From positions 1,364,001-1,428,000 of the forward strand of contig JAFHKN010000002.1 of the NCBI GenBank assembly GCA_016937575.1: a stretch of 64,000 nt of DNA. The letters are read 5' to 3'. Position numbers and translations under genes: made by a program. Positions 7,694 through 16,019 of the stretch are shown in pieces. The notes beneath the pieces were generated by a model. That model worked only from the letters and a program-made list of their open reading frames with translations, ran no database searches and was not told the DNA's origin. This DNA comes from Roseomonas aeriglobus (GTDB lineage: Bacteria; Pseudomonadota; Alphaproteobacteria; Sphingomonadales; Sphingomonadaceae). How positions within the stretch are numbered: position 1 is the first letter of the stretch; each line of letters begins with the position of its first letter.

Positions 7694-8461
7694 ATGAGGG
7701 AGGACGAAGGATGCGCCTCTTCGGCGGACATGCCGCCGATCGAGCCGCGCGAGCCGTCGATGCGCGGATTCTGGAGCAGGCAGACGCTGCATGAGCGCAT
7801 GAGCGTCGGTGACATGGTGACCGACCCTGTCGGACGGAATCTCTACGATTGGCGCCGGCTCGATCCGGCCGGTTATCGACTGACGATGGGCGCGGAGGTG
7901 TACGTATCGCCGGCCAAGGCCGAAGCGCGATCCAGCGTCAGGTCTCTTGACGACCGCGAGGCGTTCCTCATCCCGCCGGGTCAGTTCGCTTTCCTCCTGA
8001 CCGAAGAGGTGATCCGCGTACCGTCGGACGCGTACGCCTTCATCGCTCTGCGCTCCAAGCGCACCAAGTTCAGGGGACTGGTCAACGTTTCGGGCTTCCA
8101 TGCGGATCCGGGCTACCAGGGTCGCCTAGTCTTCGCCGTATTCAATGCGGGGCCGGGAGACGTCCATCTGCGAAGGGGCGACGAGCTCTTCATGATAGCG
8201 TTCGCCGACCTCGATCGACCCACCGATCGACCGCGACCGCCTGGCGAGACCTTCCTCAACATTCCGGTGGATCTCGTGGCGCCGATTGCCGGTGAAATAC
8301 AATCCCTCGCAGGCCTGAAGGCGAACATGGACGAGGTCGAGGAGGACCTGGACGACCGCCTGAACGCCATGGAGCGGGACGTCGCGATCCTCCGTTGGGC
8401 AGTGGCGCTGATCCTCGGTGCATTCGTGACGCTTCTGGTGCGCGCGCTGCTTGGACGCTAG
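7694..8461 (+). CDS. dCTP deaminase/dUTPase-fold protein with C-terminal membrane anchor
   Basis: The product has 255 residues. Residues 30-190 carry the trimeric dCTP-deaminase/dUTPase fold: FLIPPGQFAFLLTEE, YAFIALRSKRTKFRGLVNVSGFHADP, GYQGRLVFAVFNAGPG and DELFMIAFADLD. Aligned with E. coli Dcd (GWEGCIVLEFYN), the catalytic Glu138 falls on Ala148 (GYQGRLVFAVFN), so classical deamination is unlikely and the domain may bind nucleotide instead (inference). A charged helix DEVEEDLDDRLNAMERDVA (about 210-230), likely coiled coil, leads into one transmembrane segment (WAVALILGAFVTLLVRALL) ending at the C-terminus, which places the domain in the cytoplasm at the membrane. The membrane protein gene follows after 9 bases. 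Confidence 0.82.
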   Translation: MREDEGCASSADMPPIEPREPSMRGFWSRQTLHERMSVGDMVTDPVGRNLYDWRRLDPAGYRLTMGAEVYVSPAKAEARSSVRSLDDREAFLIPPGQFAFLLTEEVIRVPSDAYAFIALRSKRTKFRGLVNVSGFHADPGYQGRLVFAVFNAGPGDVHLRRGDELFMIAFADLDRPTDRPRPPGETFLNIPVDLVAPIAGEIQSLAGLKANMDEVEEDLDDRLNAMERDVAILRWAVALILGAFVTLLVRALLGR

Positions 8462-8470
8462 GCTGAGGCG

Positions 8471-8926
8471 ATGACGGACGTTCTCATGCAGGATGGAAAG
8501 GTGGCGCCGACGGAGACCTGGCGTCGCATCATCGCGGCGGTCGTCGCGTCGGCGGCCGCCTTCGGCGCCTGGCTCATGCTGGACGCGGATGCGGAAGGCG
8601 CGGGTGTCACGGCGCCAGGTGTGGCCGGAACGGTCGGCGCTCTGCTCCTCTCGCTGGCGCTCGTTGCGGGCTTCCGCTCGCTGGACGGGCCGCTCGGCGT
8701 CGCGGCAGGGCGGACAGGGCGACGCCCTTCACACGCCGGTGCGGCAATATCCCTGTGGCTGGGCTGTTTCGCGGCCATTTGGATCAGCCTGTTCGCGTCC
8801 GCGCTGTTGACGGGTTATTTGGAGATGCGTGGTATGCATGCCTTCAGGGAAACGCGAGACGAGGCGCGTATCGACTGCGTCGATGGTAAACAACACTCGA
8901 ACAGGCGTGGGAAGTGCGTGCGATGA
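8471..8926 (+). CDS. Small membrane protein of the hypermodification operon
   Basis: The product has 151 residues and no recognised family. Hydrophobic stretches at about 20-37 (IIAAVVASAAAFGAWLML), 50-67 (GVAGTVGALLLSLALVAGF) and 90-115 (AISLWLGCFAAIWISLFASA) predict three transmembrane helices. A basic C-terminal tail of about 35 residues follows (HSNRRGKCVR at the end). It sits between the membrane-anchored dCTP-deaminase-fold gene and the glycosylase gene. The tight spacing (9 bases before it, ATGA overlap after it) argues for joint function, perhaps a membrane complex with the deaminase-fold protein (inference). Confidence 0.65.
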   Translation: MTDVLMQDGKVAPTETWRRIIAAVVASAAAFGAWLMLDADAEGAGVTAPGVAGTVGALLLSLALVAGFRSLDGPLGVAAGRTGRRPSHAGAAISLWLGCFAAIWISLFASALLTGYLEMRGMHAFRETRDEARIDCVDGKQHSNRRGKCVR

Positions 8927-9573
8927 CCGACGGAGGATCGGATATTGGACCGGCTGTCGGCCTTACGCCGGCGCGCGCAGTCGAGCGCCTGGCTGATCTG
9001 AGTTTCGAGAACGTGTTCAATCCCTATCGGGACGTCTGTCCGCATCACGATCTCCCGGATGCGCCGGCGATCCGACGCGACAATCTCCTGGTGACGTTCG
9101 AGGCGGCGTGCTCCGGGGTGGACGAGCTCTGGATAGCTCTCGAGCCCGGGCATCGGGGCGCGCGACGGACCGGTCTGGCTATGACGGACGATCGTCGCCT
9201 GGCGACGCACGGATCCCTGTGGAAAGTGGCGGTGAGGAGAGCGACGCGGGACGGCCCGGAAAGCGAGCAGACGGCCGGCATCGTCTGGGAAGCGTTGCTT
9301 AGTCGACCTGGTCGGGTGCTGCTCTGGAACGTCTTTCCTCTTCACTGCCATAAGCCCGGGCGAGCGCTTTCCAATCGACGTCACACTAGGAGCGAGCGGC
9401 TCGCCTGTGCGGAACTCACCAAGGACATCGTGACCATGGTGTCTCCCAGGCGCATCGTTGCGATCGGTCGCGACGCACAGGCTGCGATGGCTCAGTCCCA
9501 CCCGACGCGGATTCCGGTCCGCCATCCCTCGTACGGCGGCAAAGCGGAGTTCCTGGCGGGCGTGAACGGTTGA
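8923..9573 (+). CDS. Uracil-DNA glycosylase superfamily protein
   Basis: The product has 216 residues from the ATG at 8923, which overlaps the preceding stop as ATGA; a GTG nine bases upstream is less likely. UDG-fold signatures are NVFNPYRDVCPHHD (about 30-45), ARRTGLAMTDD (about 80), LLWNVFPLHCHKPG (about 130) and VRHPSYGGKAEF (about 200), whose HPS matches the DNA-intercalating motif. Such enzymes flip out and remove uracil or damaged/modified pyrimidines from DNA. As the last gene of an operon with an aGPT-PPlase-like protein and a dCTP-deaminase-fold protein, it may recognise an unusual base rather than serve housekeeping repair (inference). Confidence 0.8.
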   Translation: MTDGGSDIGPAVGLTPARAVERLADLSFENVFNPYRDVCPHHDLPDAPAIRRDNLLVTFEAACSGVDELWIALEPGHRGARRTGLAMTDDRRLATHGSLWKVAVRRATRDGPESEQTAGIVWEALLSRPGRVLLWNVFPLHCHKPGRALSNRRHTRSERLACAELTKDIVTMVSPRRIVAIGRDAQAAMAQSHPTRIPVRHPSYGGKAEFLAGVNG

Positions 9574-9596
9574 ACCCGTCGCGTGGTCGTGCGCCG

Positions 9597-12164
9597 CTAC
9601 GGCAGCAGAACATCCAGTTCACGAAGGACGACGGGTGGCAGCGATCCGGCACTGAGGTCCTGGCGGCGGAGCCAGTCGAGGGCCTGCTCCGGATTCATGT
9701 CGTAGTTGGTCGCCTTCGACTGCAGCAGACGGGCTGAGATGCGGGACAAGCCCAGATCGATGAAGGTGAGCATCGTTCCGGACGAGGCACCAACCTCGAG
9801 AAAGAGCGGAATGGCCGGAATGTGCGTGGCTGCATGCGTCTCGCCGAGTTCGATCAGGACCTGCCTGAGCACCGAATTGTAGCAGGCCATTTGTCGGACG
9901 AACTTGTATCTGACGCCGCTCTCGATGTTCTGCAGCATGGTTCGGATTATCGTGGCGCTTGCGCGACCGCGTGGCCGTCCGCCCGCGGCCCGTTCGGCAA
10001 TCACTCGCTCCCCGTCGCGATTGATCTGGTATTCGATGAGGTCGGGCAGACCTTCACCGCGCATCCAGAGGAGGGAAAGGGTCGCCCACCACACGAAACC
10101 TCGACCTTTCACCCCATCGAGTTCCACCTGCAGGCGCTTGTAGACGTCGATGAGCCTCTGCCTGGTTGGCTCCCATTCCCCTGCGGGATGTGGTGGCATG
10201 TAGTAGTCGACGCCCTTCTTCGGCACGTCCCGCCTCAGCTTGTCGTAGAGGCGCTGCTGCCTGTGGGGTGAGAGATATGGGTTGGCGGCGAGGGTCTCGT
10301 CGTTCACCTTGACCGTCGCCGCTGCCTTCTCGATTGCGGTCCGGATGTCCTCGCGGTGGCCGGCCGGTACGTCGAGCTTGTCGAGTGTGCGCTCCAGCCG
10401 ACCCTGCCGGAAGTCGCGGAACAGACGCGCGAATGAGTTCTCGAGCGTCGAGTTCCCATCGGTCGGGCGTGTGGGATCCGCTATGTAGGCGAGCAGATCG
10501 GCCGTCCCGCCGACGATCTGATCCTTCATGGACGATCGGATGTCGCCGTCCTGTCGTTCCTCCAGAGGCTTGGCGTCCCATTCGTCGTAATCGACGAGGA
10601 ACACGTTGCCTTCGAACTCCTTCCCCAGTCGACCGGCGCGACCCGCGAGATTCCAGAAGTCCACCGCGCCGAGCGGTTGGTCCTCGCCCTTCTCCGGGCG
10701 GCGCATGAAGATGTTGCGCGCAGGGAGGTTGACGCCTTGCAGGAGGGTGCTGGTGCACACGATGAAGTCGAGGAGGCGCTCATCGAAGGCCTGCTCGATC
10801 GCCTGGCGTACCAGTGCCGGCATGTTGCCGTAATGGAAGCCCACGCCTTTCATGACCGCCTGCGCCAGAACATAGTCCTGATGCACGTGGTCAGCGACGA
10901 ACTTCGCCAAGTCCCTTCGGGCCTCGAAGCGGAGATCCTCCTCCGGCTGCTCCTGTTCGTCCACGACGTCACAGAGGAGCAGGGCGAGCTTCTCGCATCG
11001 GGCGGGGGTGTCGCCGTAGACGATGCTCTGCGAACCCCGCCCGTAGAACCACGACAGGTAGACCAGCTTCTGGTCGGGTGCCACGAGAGCGACGGGCAAC
11101 TGGTGACTGACGTGACGCGGGTGCGCCGTTCCCGACCATCGCCTTGCGTTGACCAGGTCCGGAGCGGCCTGCTGGACGTCGAGAAGAATGATGTTCTGAC
11201 CTACAGGACTGTCGTCTGTACGTCGCACCCGCGCGTCGGCGACGTCGAACATCGAAGCCAGATCATCGGCATTCCGCACCCGCGGCAGGGTGAACAGAAG
11301 CTGGAGCTTGGGATCGCGCTGGACCAGTTCGTCGATGACGGATTGAAGCACGATTCCGCGGGGGCCGTCGCCGACGAGATGCGCCTCGTCGATCATCGCG
11401 ACTTCCAGGGTGAAGGCGGGATCGGCGAGTAGGACCTGCAGCCTCTCCTGGGTCATGACGTAGACGGTGGGGGCACCATCGTCCGGGCGCGCCACGGGTA
11501 CTGTCACAAGCCTGGGCGGTGGGGTGCCGGCGTCCTTGATCATCGGGGCGAGGGCGGCTGACACCTGTGCGATCAATGCACGTGTCGGAACGATGATGGC
11601 CGCATTCCGCAGAGTGCCCGCGTGGAAGCCATCCGCGATATGGCGTTGGAACAGGAAGGACTTGCCGGCGGAGGTCGGCGCGGACGCTATCACCGATCGG
11701 CGTTCGGACACGTCCTGCCATACGGATCGCTGGTAGTCGGTGAGGGTGATTTCGCCGGCACGGGTCGTCACCGTATTCGCGATCCGTCGGCCGGTCGTTT
11801 CGAGAAGAGCCGGCGTCGGAAGCCCCGAGGGACGATCCCGAAGGTCCGAGAGGAAATCAATGGTGGGAAAGTTCCCGAGGCGGCTCATGACCAGGGCCAA
11901 TGCGTCGCCCAAGCCGCCTAGTTCCTCACCGTACAACTCGTAGGTGGCAGAGGCGATCGTGAATGCCTCCCGCCTCGCGACAGGATCACCGCTCAGGCTC
12001 AGAATGCCCGCGCTCTGAACCAATCTCTCGATGGGGCCTGGTCCGGGATCCTCGGCGCTTCCGGCCCGGGTGAGTGACTGATCCATCCGGTCAAGAACAA
12101 GATCGTCGAACTCGCGCCGGTACTGCGCATCGCGGCGGATGTCGGATACGAGCGCCTCAATCAA
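9597..12164 (-). CDS. hamB: HamB, DEAD/DEAH helicase of the Hachiman defence system
   Basis: This is an 855-residue superfamily 2 helicase. Walker A is APTSAGKSFLFQ (about 160), motif II is AMIDEAHLVGDG (about 258), and QGVNLPARNIFMRRP plus FWNLAGRAGRLGKEF (about 490-515) cover motifs V-VI, of Ski2-like type. The C-terminal 300 residues contain no domain I can name. It starts inside the 3' end of the DUF1837 gene (8-base overlap). A DUF1837 gene followed by an SF2 helicase is the definition of Hachiman, in which HamB guards HamA and releases its nuclease activity upon DNA damage or phage processing (established for other members). Its 3' end converges on the UDG gene. Confidence 0.9.
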   Translation of the reverse strand: MIEALVSDIRRDAQYRREFDDLVLDRMDQSLTRAGSAEDPGPGPIERLVQSAGILSLSGDPVARREAFTIASATYELYGEELGGLGDALALVMSRLGNFPTIDFLSDLRDRPSGLPTPALLETTGRRIANTVTTRAGEITLTDYQRSVWQDVSERRSVIASAPTSAGKSFLFQRHIADGFHAGTLRNAAIIVPTRALIAQVSAALAPMIKDAGTPPPRLVTVPVARPDDGAPTVYVMTQERLQVLLADPAFTLEVAMIDEAHLVGDGPRGIVLQSVIDELVQRDPKLQLLFTLPRVRNADDLASMFDVADARVRRTDDSPVGQNIILLDVQQAAPDLVNARRWSGTAHPRHVSHQLPVALVAPDQKLVYLSWFYGRGSQSIVYGDTPARCEKLALLLCDVVDEQEQPEEDLRFEARRDLAKFVADHVHQDYVLAQAVMKGVGFHYGNMPALVRQAIEQAFDERLLDFIVCTSTLLQGVNLPARNIFMRRPEKGEDQPLGAVDFWNLAGRAGRLGKEFEGNVFLVDYDEWDAKPLEERQDGDIRSSMKDQIVGGTADLLAYIADPTRPTDGNSTLENSFARLFRDFRQGRLERTLDKLDVPAGHREDIRTAIEKAAATVKVNDETLAANPYLSPHRQQRLYDKLRRDVPKKGVDYYMPPHPAGEWEPTRQRLIDVYKRLQVELDGVKGRGFVWWATLSLLWMRGEGLPDLIEYQINRDGERVIAERAAGGRPRGRASATIIRTMLQNIESGVRYKFVRQMACYNSVLRQVLIELGETHAATHIPAIPLFLEVGASSGTMLTFIDLGLSRISARLLQSKATNYDMNPEQALDWLRRQDLSAGSLPPVVLRELDVLLP

Positions 12165-13134
12165 TCTGCACCCCCAGTTTCTGCGAGAACGTCGTGCGGA
12201 ACGAGTCGACGTCGGGAAAGGGCATGACGAAGAAGTGCAGTCTCGTGGTAGCCGGCAGCTTGGCGCTCTTTTCGAGGATCAGCGGCGCCGCCGTCTGAGC
12301 GCGTCGCGCGTACACGCGCTGGAATTCGGCCTCGACCTTCGTGGAGTCGATACCTGCCACCTTGGCGTAGCCGCCGTATTCGAATCCGATGAAGCACGTG
12401 TGTGTCCGGTGGACGGGCGAAGGCGGCGAAGCATATGGGTTGAGGACGGCCCGCAGATGCTGTTCCGACTCTGCATCCAACCCCGACAGGTCCATGTTGC
12501 CGTTTATTATGTCGACTTCGCGTCGGCGCAACGCGCGGTCGCCAAGATACTGTTCGATCGAGGAGACGGCGTCATCGACGGCGGCGGCCAGTCCCTTGTG
12601 CAGCTTGGATTCGCCGAGATGCAGCACGAGGCCGTTCAGACTGGGGCAGTAGCGCAGATGGATGCCATCTCGACCATGCACGTTCATGTTGCTGTTGGTC
12701 TTGAGGCTCATCTTCGAAACCAGAAGCGGAGCTTTGATCAACGCCTCGAGGAGAAGGAACAGAATCAATTCGCCTGCCTCCCCGCCGGCGGTGGTCGCAC
12801 CGCGTGTACGCACGAAGAGCTCGCGAGCACGGTCCGCGAGCGCGATGATGGGGTGGATGTCGCCAGCGGCGAGCGCCGCCTTGGTGACTTTCTTAACCTC
12901 GCCCCTTGGCAGGCAGAAGGGGATCAGTGAGCGGTAGATGTGCTCGACAAGGGCATCCATGTCCGCTCCGTCGGCTCCGAAGAGCGGATGAAGGAAGTCG
13001 CCGTTCACCAGCGATCCGTCGGCGGGCCACGCGAAGGGAAGACGCCGGAAGTGATCGTCGAAGCCTGAATGGTCGGAGCACAACGCCTCGAGCGCCGTCT
13101 GGAGTACGGAAGGTGAAATGGCAGGGACGCTCAT
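12157..13134 (-). CDS. hamA: HamA, DUF1837 nuclease effector of the Hachiman defence system
   Basis: The product has 325 residues with the DUF1837 pattern: GGEAGELILFLLLEALIKAP, SKMSLKTNSNMNVHGRDG, then LVLHLGESKLHKGLAAAVDDAV (about 170-190). The E...G-E-S-K arrangement is the expected PD-(D/E)xK-type catalytic core. HamA is the DNase effector held in check by HamB. I take ATG at 13134 as start; an in-frame GTG at 13143 would add three residues. The 8-base overlap with hamB supports coupled translation. The 117-base gap to the divergent HNH gene should hold the promoter. Confidence 0.9.
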   Translation of the reverse strand: MSVPAISPSVLQTALEALCSDHSGFDDHFRRLPFAWPADGSLVNGDFLHPLFGADGADMDALVEHIYRSLIPFCLPRGEVKKVTKAALAAGDIHPIIALADRARELFVRTRGATTAGGEAGELILFLLLEALIKAPLLVSKMSLKTNSNMNVHGRDGIHLRYCPSLNGLVLHLGESKLHKGLAAAVDDAVSSIEQYLGDRALRRREVDIINGNMDLSGLDAESEQHLRAVLNPYASPPSPVHRTHTCFIGFEYGGYAKVAGIDSTKVEAEFQRVYARRAQTAAPLILEKSAKLPATTRLHFFVMPFPDVDSFRTTFSQKLGVQID

Positions 13135-13251
13135 CGTCGGCACAGTGTAACAATCGCGAGATGGAAGGCCAGACCAATCGGACGTTCAGTATTTCAGGCC
13201 AAGGTGCCGTTTTCGAACCGTTTGTTCATGGGTCGCGGATAGCGAGGTGGT

Positions 13252-13695
13252 ATGACGATACTGCCGCCGACACCGCTCCAGCTGGCGCTGGCCCACCCGC
13301 TGGATGAAAGGCCCTACAATCTCCTGCGATATGTCAGGACGGATGCGGCAGGTACGCATCTGTATCGGGTCTACAACGAAAACGGCGATGTCCTGATGTT
13401 CGAGGCGGGCCCCTACGTCGCCCTCGGAGAAGCCCAGAAGGCACATCCAGCCGGGTGCTGGTATTGCGAAAGCTCGGATCAGCCCTTTGAATGGCATCGC
13501 GACCACGTCATCGCCTCGTTCCATGGCGGTCGCAACGAATTGCACAATTTCGTCATCGCGTGCGCTGACCACAACACGAAAAAGGGCGCGACCTCGATCG
13601 TGGAGTTCGACGCCGCAGCAGCGCGGCGATACATGGAGGCGCTACATGCGCACGTCGCCCTGGTCGCCCGAACTTTCGCAGCGCTCCGACCTTGA
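13252..13695 (+). CDS. HNH endonuclease
   Basis: The product has 147 residues. The N-terminal 65 residues have no clear match. A zinc-type HNH core then begins with CWYCES (about 69), followed by WHRDHVIASFHGGRNELHNFVIACADHNTKKG, giving C-x2-C, DH, N and C-x2-H-N with the closing K. HNH domains cut DNA with a single metal ion. It diverges from hamA and faces the integrase gene tail-to-tail. It could be a stand-alone restriction/homing nuclease or an extra part of the defence locus; the sequence does not decide. Confidence 0.82.
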   Translation: MTILPPTPLQLALAHPLDERPYNLLRYVRTDAAGTHLYRVYNENGDVLMFEAGPYVALGEAQKAHPAGCWYCESSDQPFEWHRDHVIASFHGGRNELHNFVIACADHNTKKGATSIVEFDAAAARRYMEALHAHVALVARTFAALRP

Positions 13696-13720
13696 TCGCC
13701 CTGCGTCGTCGCCCATCATT

Positions 13721-13737
13721 GGGTGTTCCTAACACCC
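13721..13737 (+). terminator. Hairpin after the HNH gene
   Basis: GGGTGTT (13721-13727) and AACACCC (13731-13737) form a perfect 7-bp stem with a 3-base loop, 26 bases after the HNH stop and 32 bases before the stop of the convergent integrase gene. No T-run follows on either strand, so its strength as a terminator is uncertain. Confidence 0.4.
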
Positions 13738-13769
13738 GGGCTGAGGGAGTGAGTCGGCCAGGGACGGTC

Positions 13770-15797
13770 CTACACTTTCGCGATTAAAGCCGCTCCCTTC
13801 GCGCTTGCCGACTTCGTGGTCTTCAAACGTGGTCGCCGCCATGATGCGCCGTGACGAAGCCGATCCAATGGCCTGATTCTGATCGGCAGATGGGTCTGGA
13901 TATGGGCAGTCAGGGGTGCCAGCAGCATCAGAGCGCCGAGCTTTAACTCCAAATCTGCCTCATCGTCGTAGGTGCTGGCGGTTTCGGTTTCGCCTTCGTG
14001 ACCGAAGATGTCGCAGCGCAGGCTGTCGCTGACGCGGCCTTTCAGCATGGTGGTGGCAAGTCCGCGGTAGCTGTGAACGTCCTTGTCTTTCCATGCGCCG
14101 CCGATGCGGCGACGCCATTCGGTGCCCTCGGGGAACGCCCAGCGCCGCAGCTTGATGAAGATCGCCTTGTAGAAGGTGCTCGCGAAACTGGACGAGTCGG
14201 CCGAAACCATCTCGGGGAAGAGCATCGTGCAGCCGGCGCGGCGCAGTTCGCCGATATAGTCGATGAAGCCGAGCCGGATCAGTTCGGGATGGATCGGTAG
14301 CTTGCGGATCGACTGGACGTTCTTCAGCGGGCGATCCTCGGTGTAGTCGATGACGAAATAGGGGACCGGCTCCTGCTCGTGCACCTCGGCCAAGCCCAGC
14401 CCTGCGAGTTCGGAACTGCGGCCGCCATAGAGCGGCAGCATGAGCGGCAACCAGTACCAAGCGTCATGGATGATCTCGGTTCCGGGCGTCAGGCGATGAT
14501 CGATGCCCTTGGTGCCCGTCCAGATCGGCGCGGACAGCAGACGCGCGACCTCGGCCTTCGTCCAGTTGGCCCGCTTGTCACGCTTGCGCTTGCGGTCCTT
14601 GCGCGGGCCCTTGCCCGCACCCTTTCGCGCCGTCTTGAAAAGAAGCGGGATCGCAGGGCGATGCCCCGCTTCATCGCCATCCTCGCCTGCGGCATGGTCG
14701 AGGACCGACGTCACCCACGTCAGGTGCTTGTTGATGGTCACCTGGCCGAGGCCGACTTCGGACGCAGGCAGCGTCGCGGCACGGGCAAGGCTGGCCTCGA
14801 AGCCACCGGCGCGCTCCTCGCGGGTTCGGCCCCAGCGGTTTGGCAGGGCGGCACACAGCTTGGTGAAGGCCCGGACGTGGGATTGCTCAAGGTCTTCGAT
14901 CATGATGCCGGTGCCGCAGGCGAAATCGAACAGACGGATCGCGGTTCGCACCTGCTTGACCGTATCGGTGTCCCAGTCGCCGGCCTTCTGGTGCTCGGCG
15001 ATCGCTTCCTCGCTGGCTTCGACCAGATCCTTCTTCGGACGGATCGTTAGCGGCGACGTCGGTTCGTCTTCCACGGCCGGGGCAGGCGGGACAGGCGTAA
15101 TGACCTCTGGCACGGCGGTGAACCCGGATCGTTCGAAAGCAAAGGGGGTGTCGTCGCCGAGCGCCTCGTCGATCCACGCCTCGCTTTCGTCCTCGCGCCA
15201 GGAAAGCCGCGCCGTCGCCTCGCGGCACGCCGCAGCCTTGGCCTTGCAGATCAGGCGTTGAACGCGGCCGACATTGTCCGCCGTGACGGGGAATCCGAAG
15301 GCCGTGGTATAAGCTCCCACCTGTTCACCGGAGATGGCGCCGCCGTTCTGAAGGTCGAAGACGATGTTCGCGACGGTCTTGGCCTGCGCGGGGCTCCAGC
15401 CGTTCGCAACGAGGCGCTGATGTTCGTCGAGCGTCCAGTGTGCCGCGACACCGCCGCGGGCGAGGAACTCCCATGCCTCGGCATGAAGCGAGTTGGCGGT
15501 GGCATGATCGCCCGCGTCCGCCAGGCTGCCAGTCTGATCCTGTTCGATCCGCTGCAACTGCCATCGCAGGGCGTCGCCGAACACCTGCTTCAGCTGGTCG
15601 CGGCTCATGCCGCTGAACTGACCATAGGCCATGCGCAAACCCTCGACTGCGACGCTCAGTCGGTCAGATATAAGGCGCGCGCGGTAAAAATTCCCCGTGC
15701 GTAACGAAATCGAGAGCGGTAGCGGCCGGCCCGCCACCATGATCTTGCGCCGCCAATGATAGCTGCCGCCGCGCAGTTTCAGGTTCGGCAATCCCAC
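13770..15797 (-). CDS. Site-specific tyrosine recombinase (integrase) of a tRNA-Pro island
   Basis: This is a 675-residue phage-type integrase, longer than the usual 350-450. The C-terminal catalytic domain shows the first Arg in PLYGGRSSELAGLG (about 460), HSYRGLATTML (HxxR box, about 575), GHEGETETASTYDDE with the second His and the nucleophile Tyr (about 608). A basic linker KGAGKGPRKDRKRKRDKR (about 405) precedes it. The N-terminal half (GGSYHWRRKIMVAGRPLPLSISLRTGNFYRA) matches integrases with long N-terminal arms that bind repeats near att. It starts with GTG about 100 bases from the 3' end of tRNA-Pro, the standard layout for tRNA-targeted integration. Confidence 0.9.
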   Translation of the reverse strand: MGLPNLKLRGGSYHWRRKIMVAGRPLPLSISLRTGNFYRARLISDRLSVAVEGLRMAYGQFSGMSRDQLKQVFGDALRWQLQRIEQDQTGSLADAGDHATANSLHAEAWEFLARGGVAAHWTLDEHQRLVANGWSPAQAKTVANIVFDLQNGGAISGEQVGAYTTAFGFPVTADNVGRVQRLICKAKAAACREATARLSWREDESEAWIDEALGDDTPFAFERSGFTAVPEVITPVPPAPAVEDEPTSPLTIRPKKDLVEASEEAIAEHQKAGDWDTDTVKQVRTAIRLFDFACGTGIMIEDLEQSHVRAFTKLCAALPNRWGRTREERAGGFEASLARAATLPASEVGLGQVTINKHLTWVTSVLDHAAGEDGDEAGHRPAIPLLFKTARKGAGKGPRKDRKRKRDKRANWTKAEVARLLSAPIWTGTKGIDHRLTPGTEIIHDAWYWLPLMLPLYGGRSSELAGLGLAEVHEQEPVPYFVIDYTEDRPLKNVQSIRKLPIHPELIRLGFIDYIGELRRAGCTMLFPEMVSADSSSFASTFYKAIFIKLRRWAFPEGTEWRRRIGGAWKDKDVHSYRGLATTMLKGRVSDSLRCDIFGHEGETETASTYDDEADLELKLGALMLLAPLTAHIQTHLPIRIRPLDRLRHGASWRRPRLKTTKSASAKGAALIAKV

Positions 15798-15812
15798 GTC
15801 ATGGCCCCCGAT

Positions 15813-15843
15813 GGGTACAGCGAGGGGTACAACCGTGGGTACA
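15813..15843. repeat. Three GGGTACA repeats at 12-bp spacing
   Basis: GGGTACA occurs at 15813-15819, 15825-15831 and 15837-15843, exactly 12 bases apart, between the integrase start and the tRNA-Pro 3' end. The position suits arm-type integrase/excisionase binding sites or an operator in the int promoter (inference). Confidence 0.6.
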
Positions 15844-15895
15844 ACGGTTCCCGATCGCCGGGTTGGCGACGTGAAATCAAAGTCTTAGCGTGAGT

Positions 15896-15972
<77 letters not shown>

Positions 15973-15974
15973 AC

Positions 15975-16009
15975 GCGTGGGCGCCCTAGCGAAGCCGGGC
16001 GCCCCACGC
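15975..16009 (-). terminator. GC-rich hairpin between the permease-peptidase gene and tRNA-Pro
   Basis: GCGTGGGCGCCC (15975-15986) and GGGCGCCCCACGC (15997-16009) pair with one bulged base around a 10-base loop. It follows the stop of the leftward permease-M1 gene by 10 bases and precedes the tRNA, as expected for a transcription terminator, though the T-run is lacking. Confidence 0.55.
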
Positions 16010-16019
16010 AACCGGTCGA

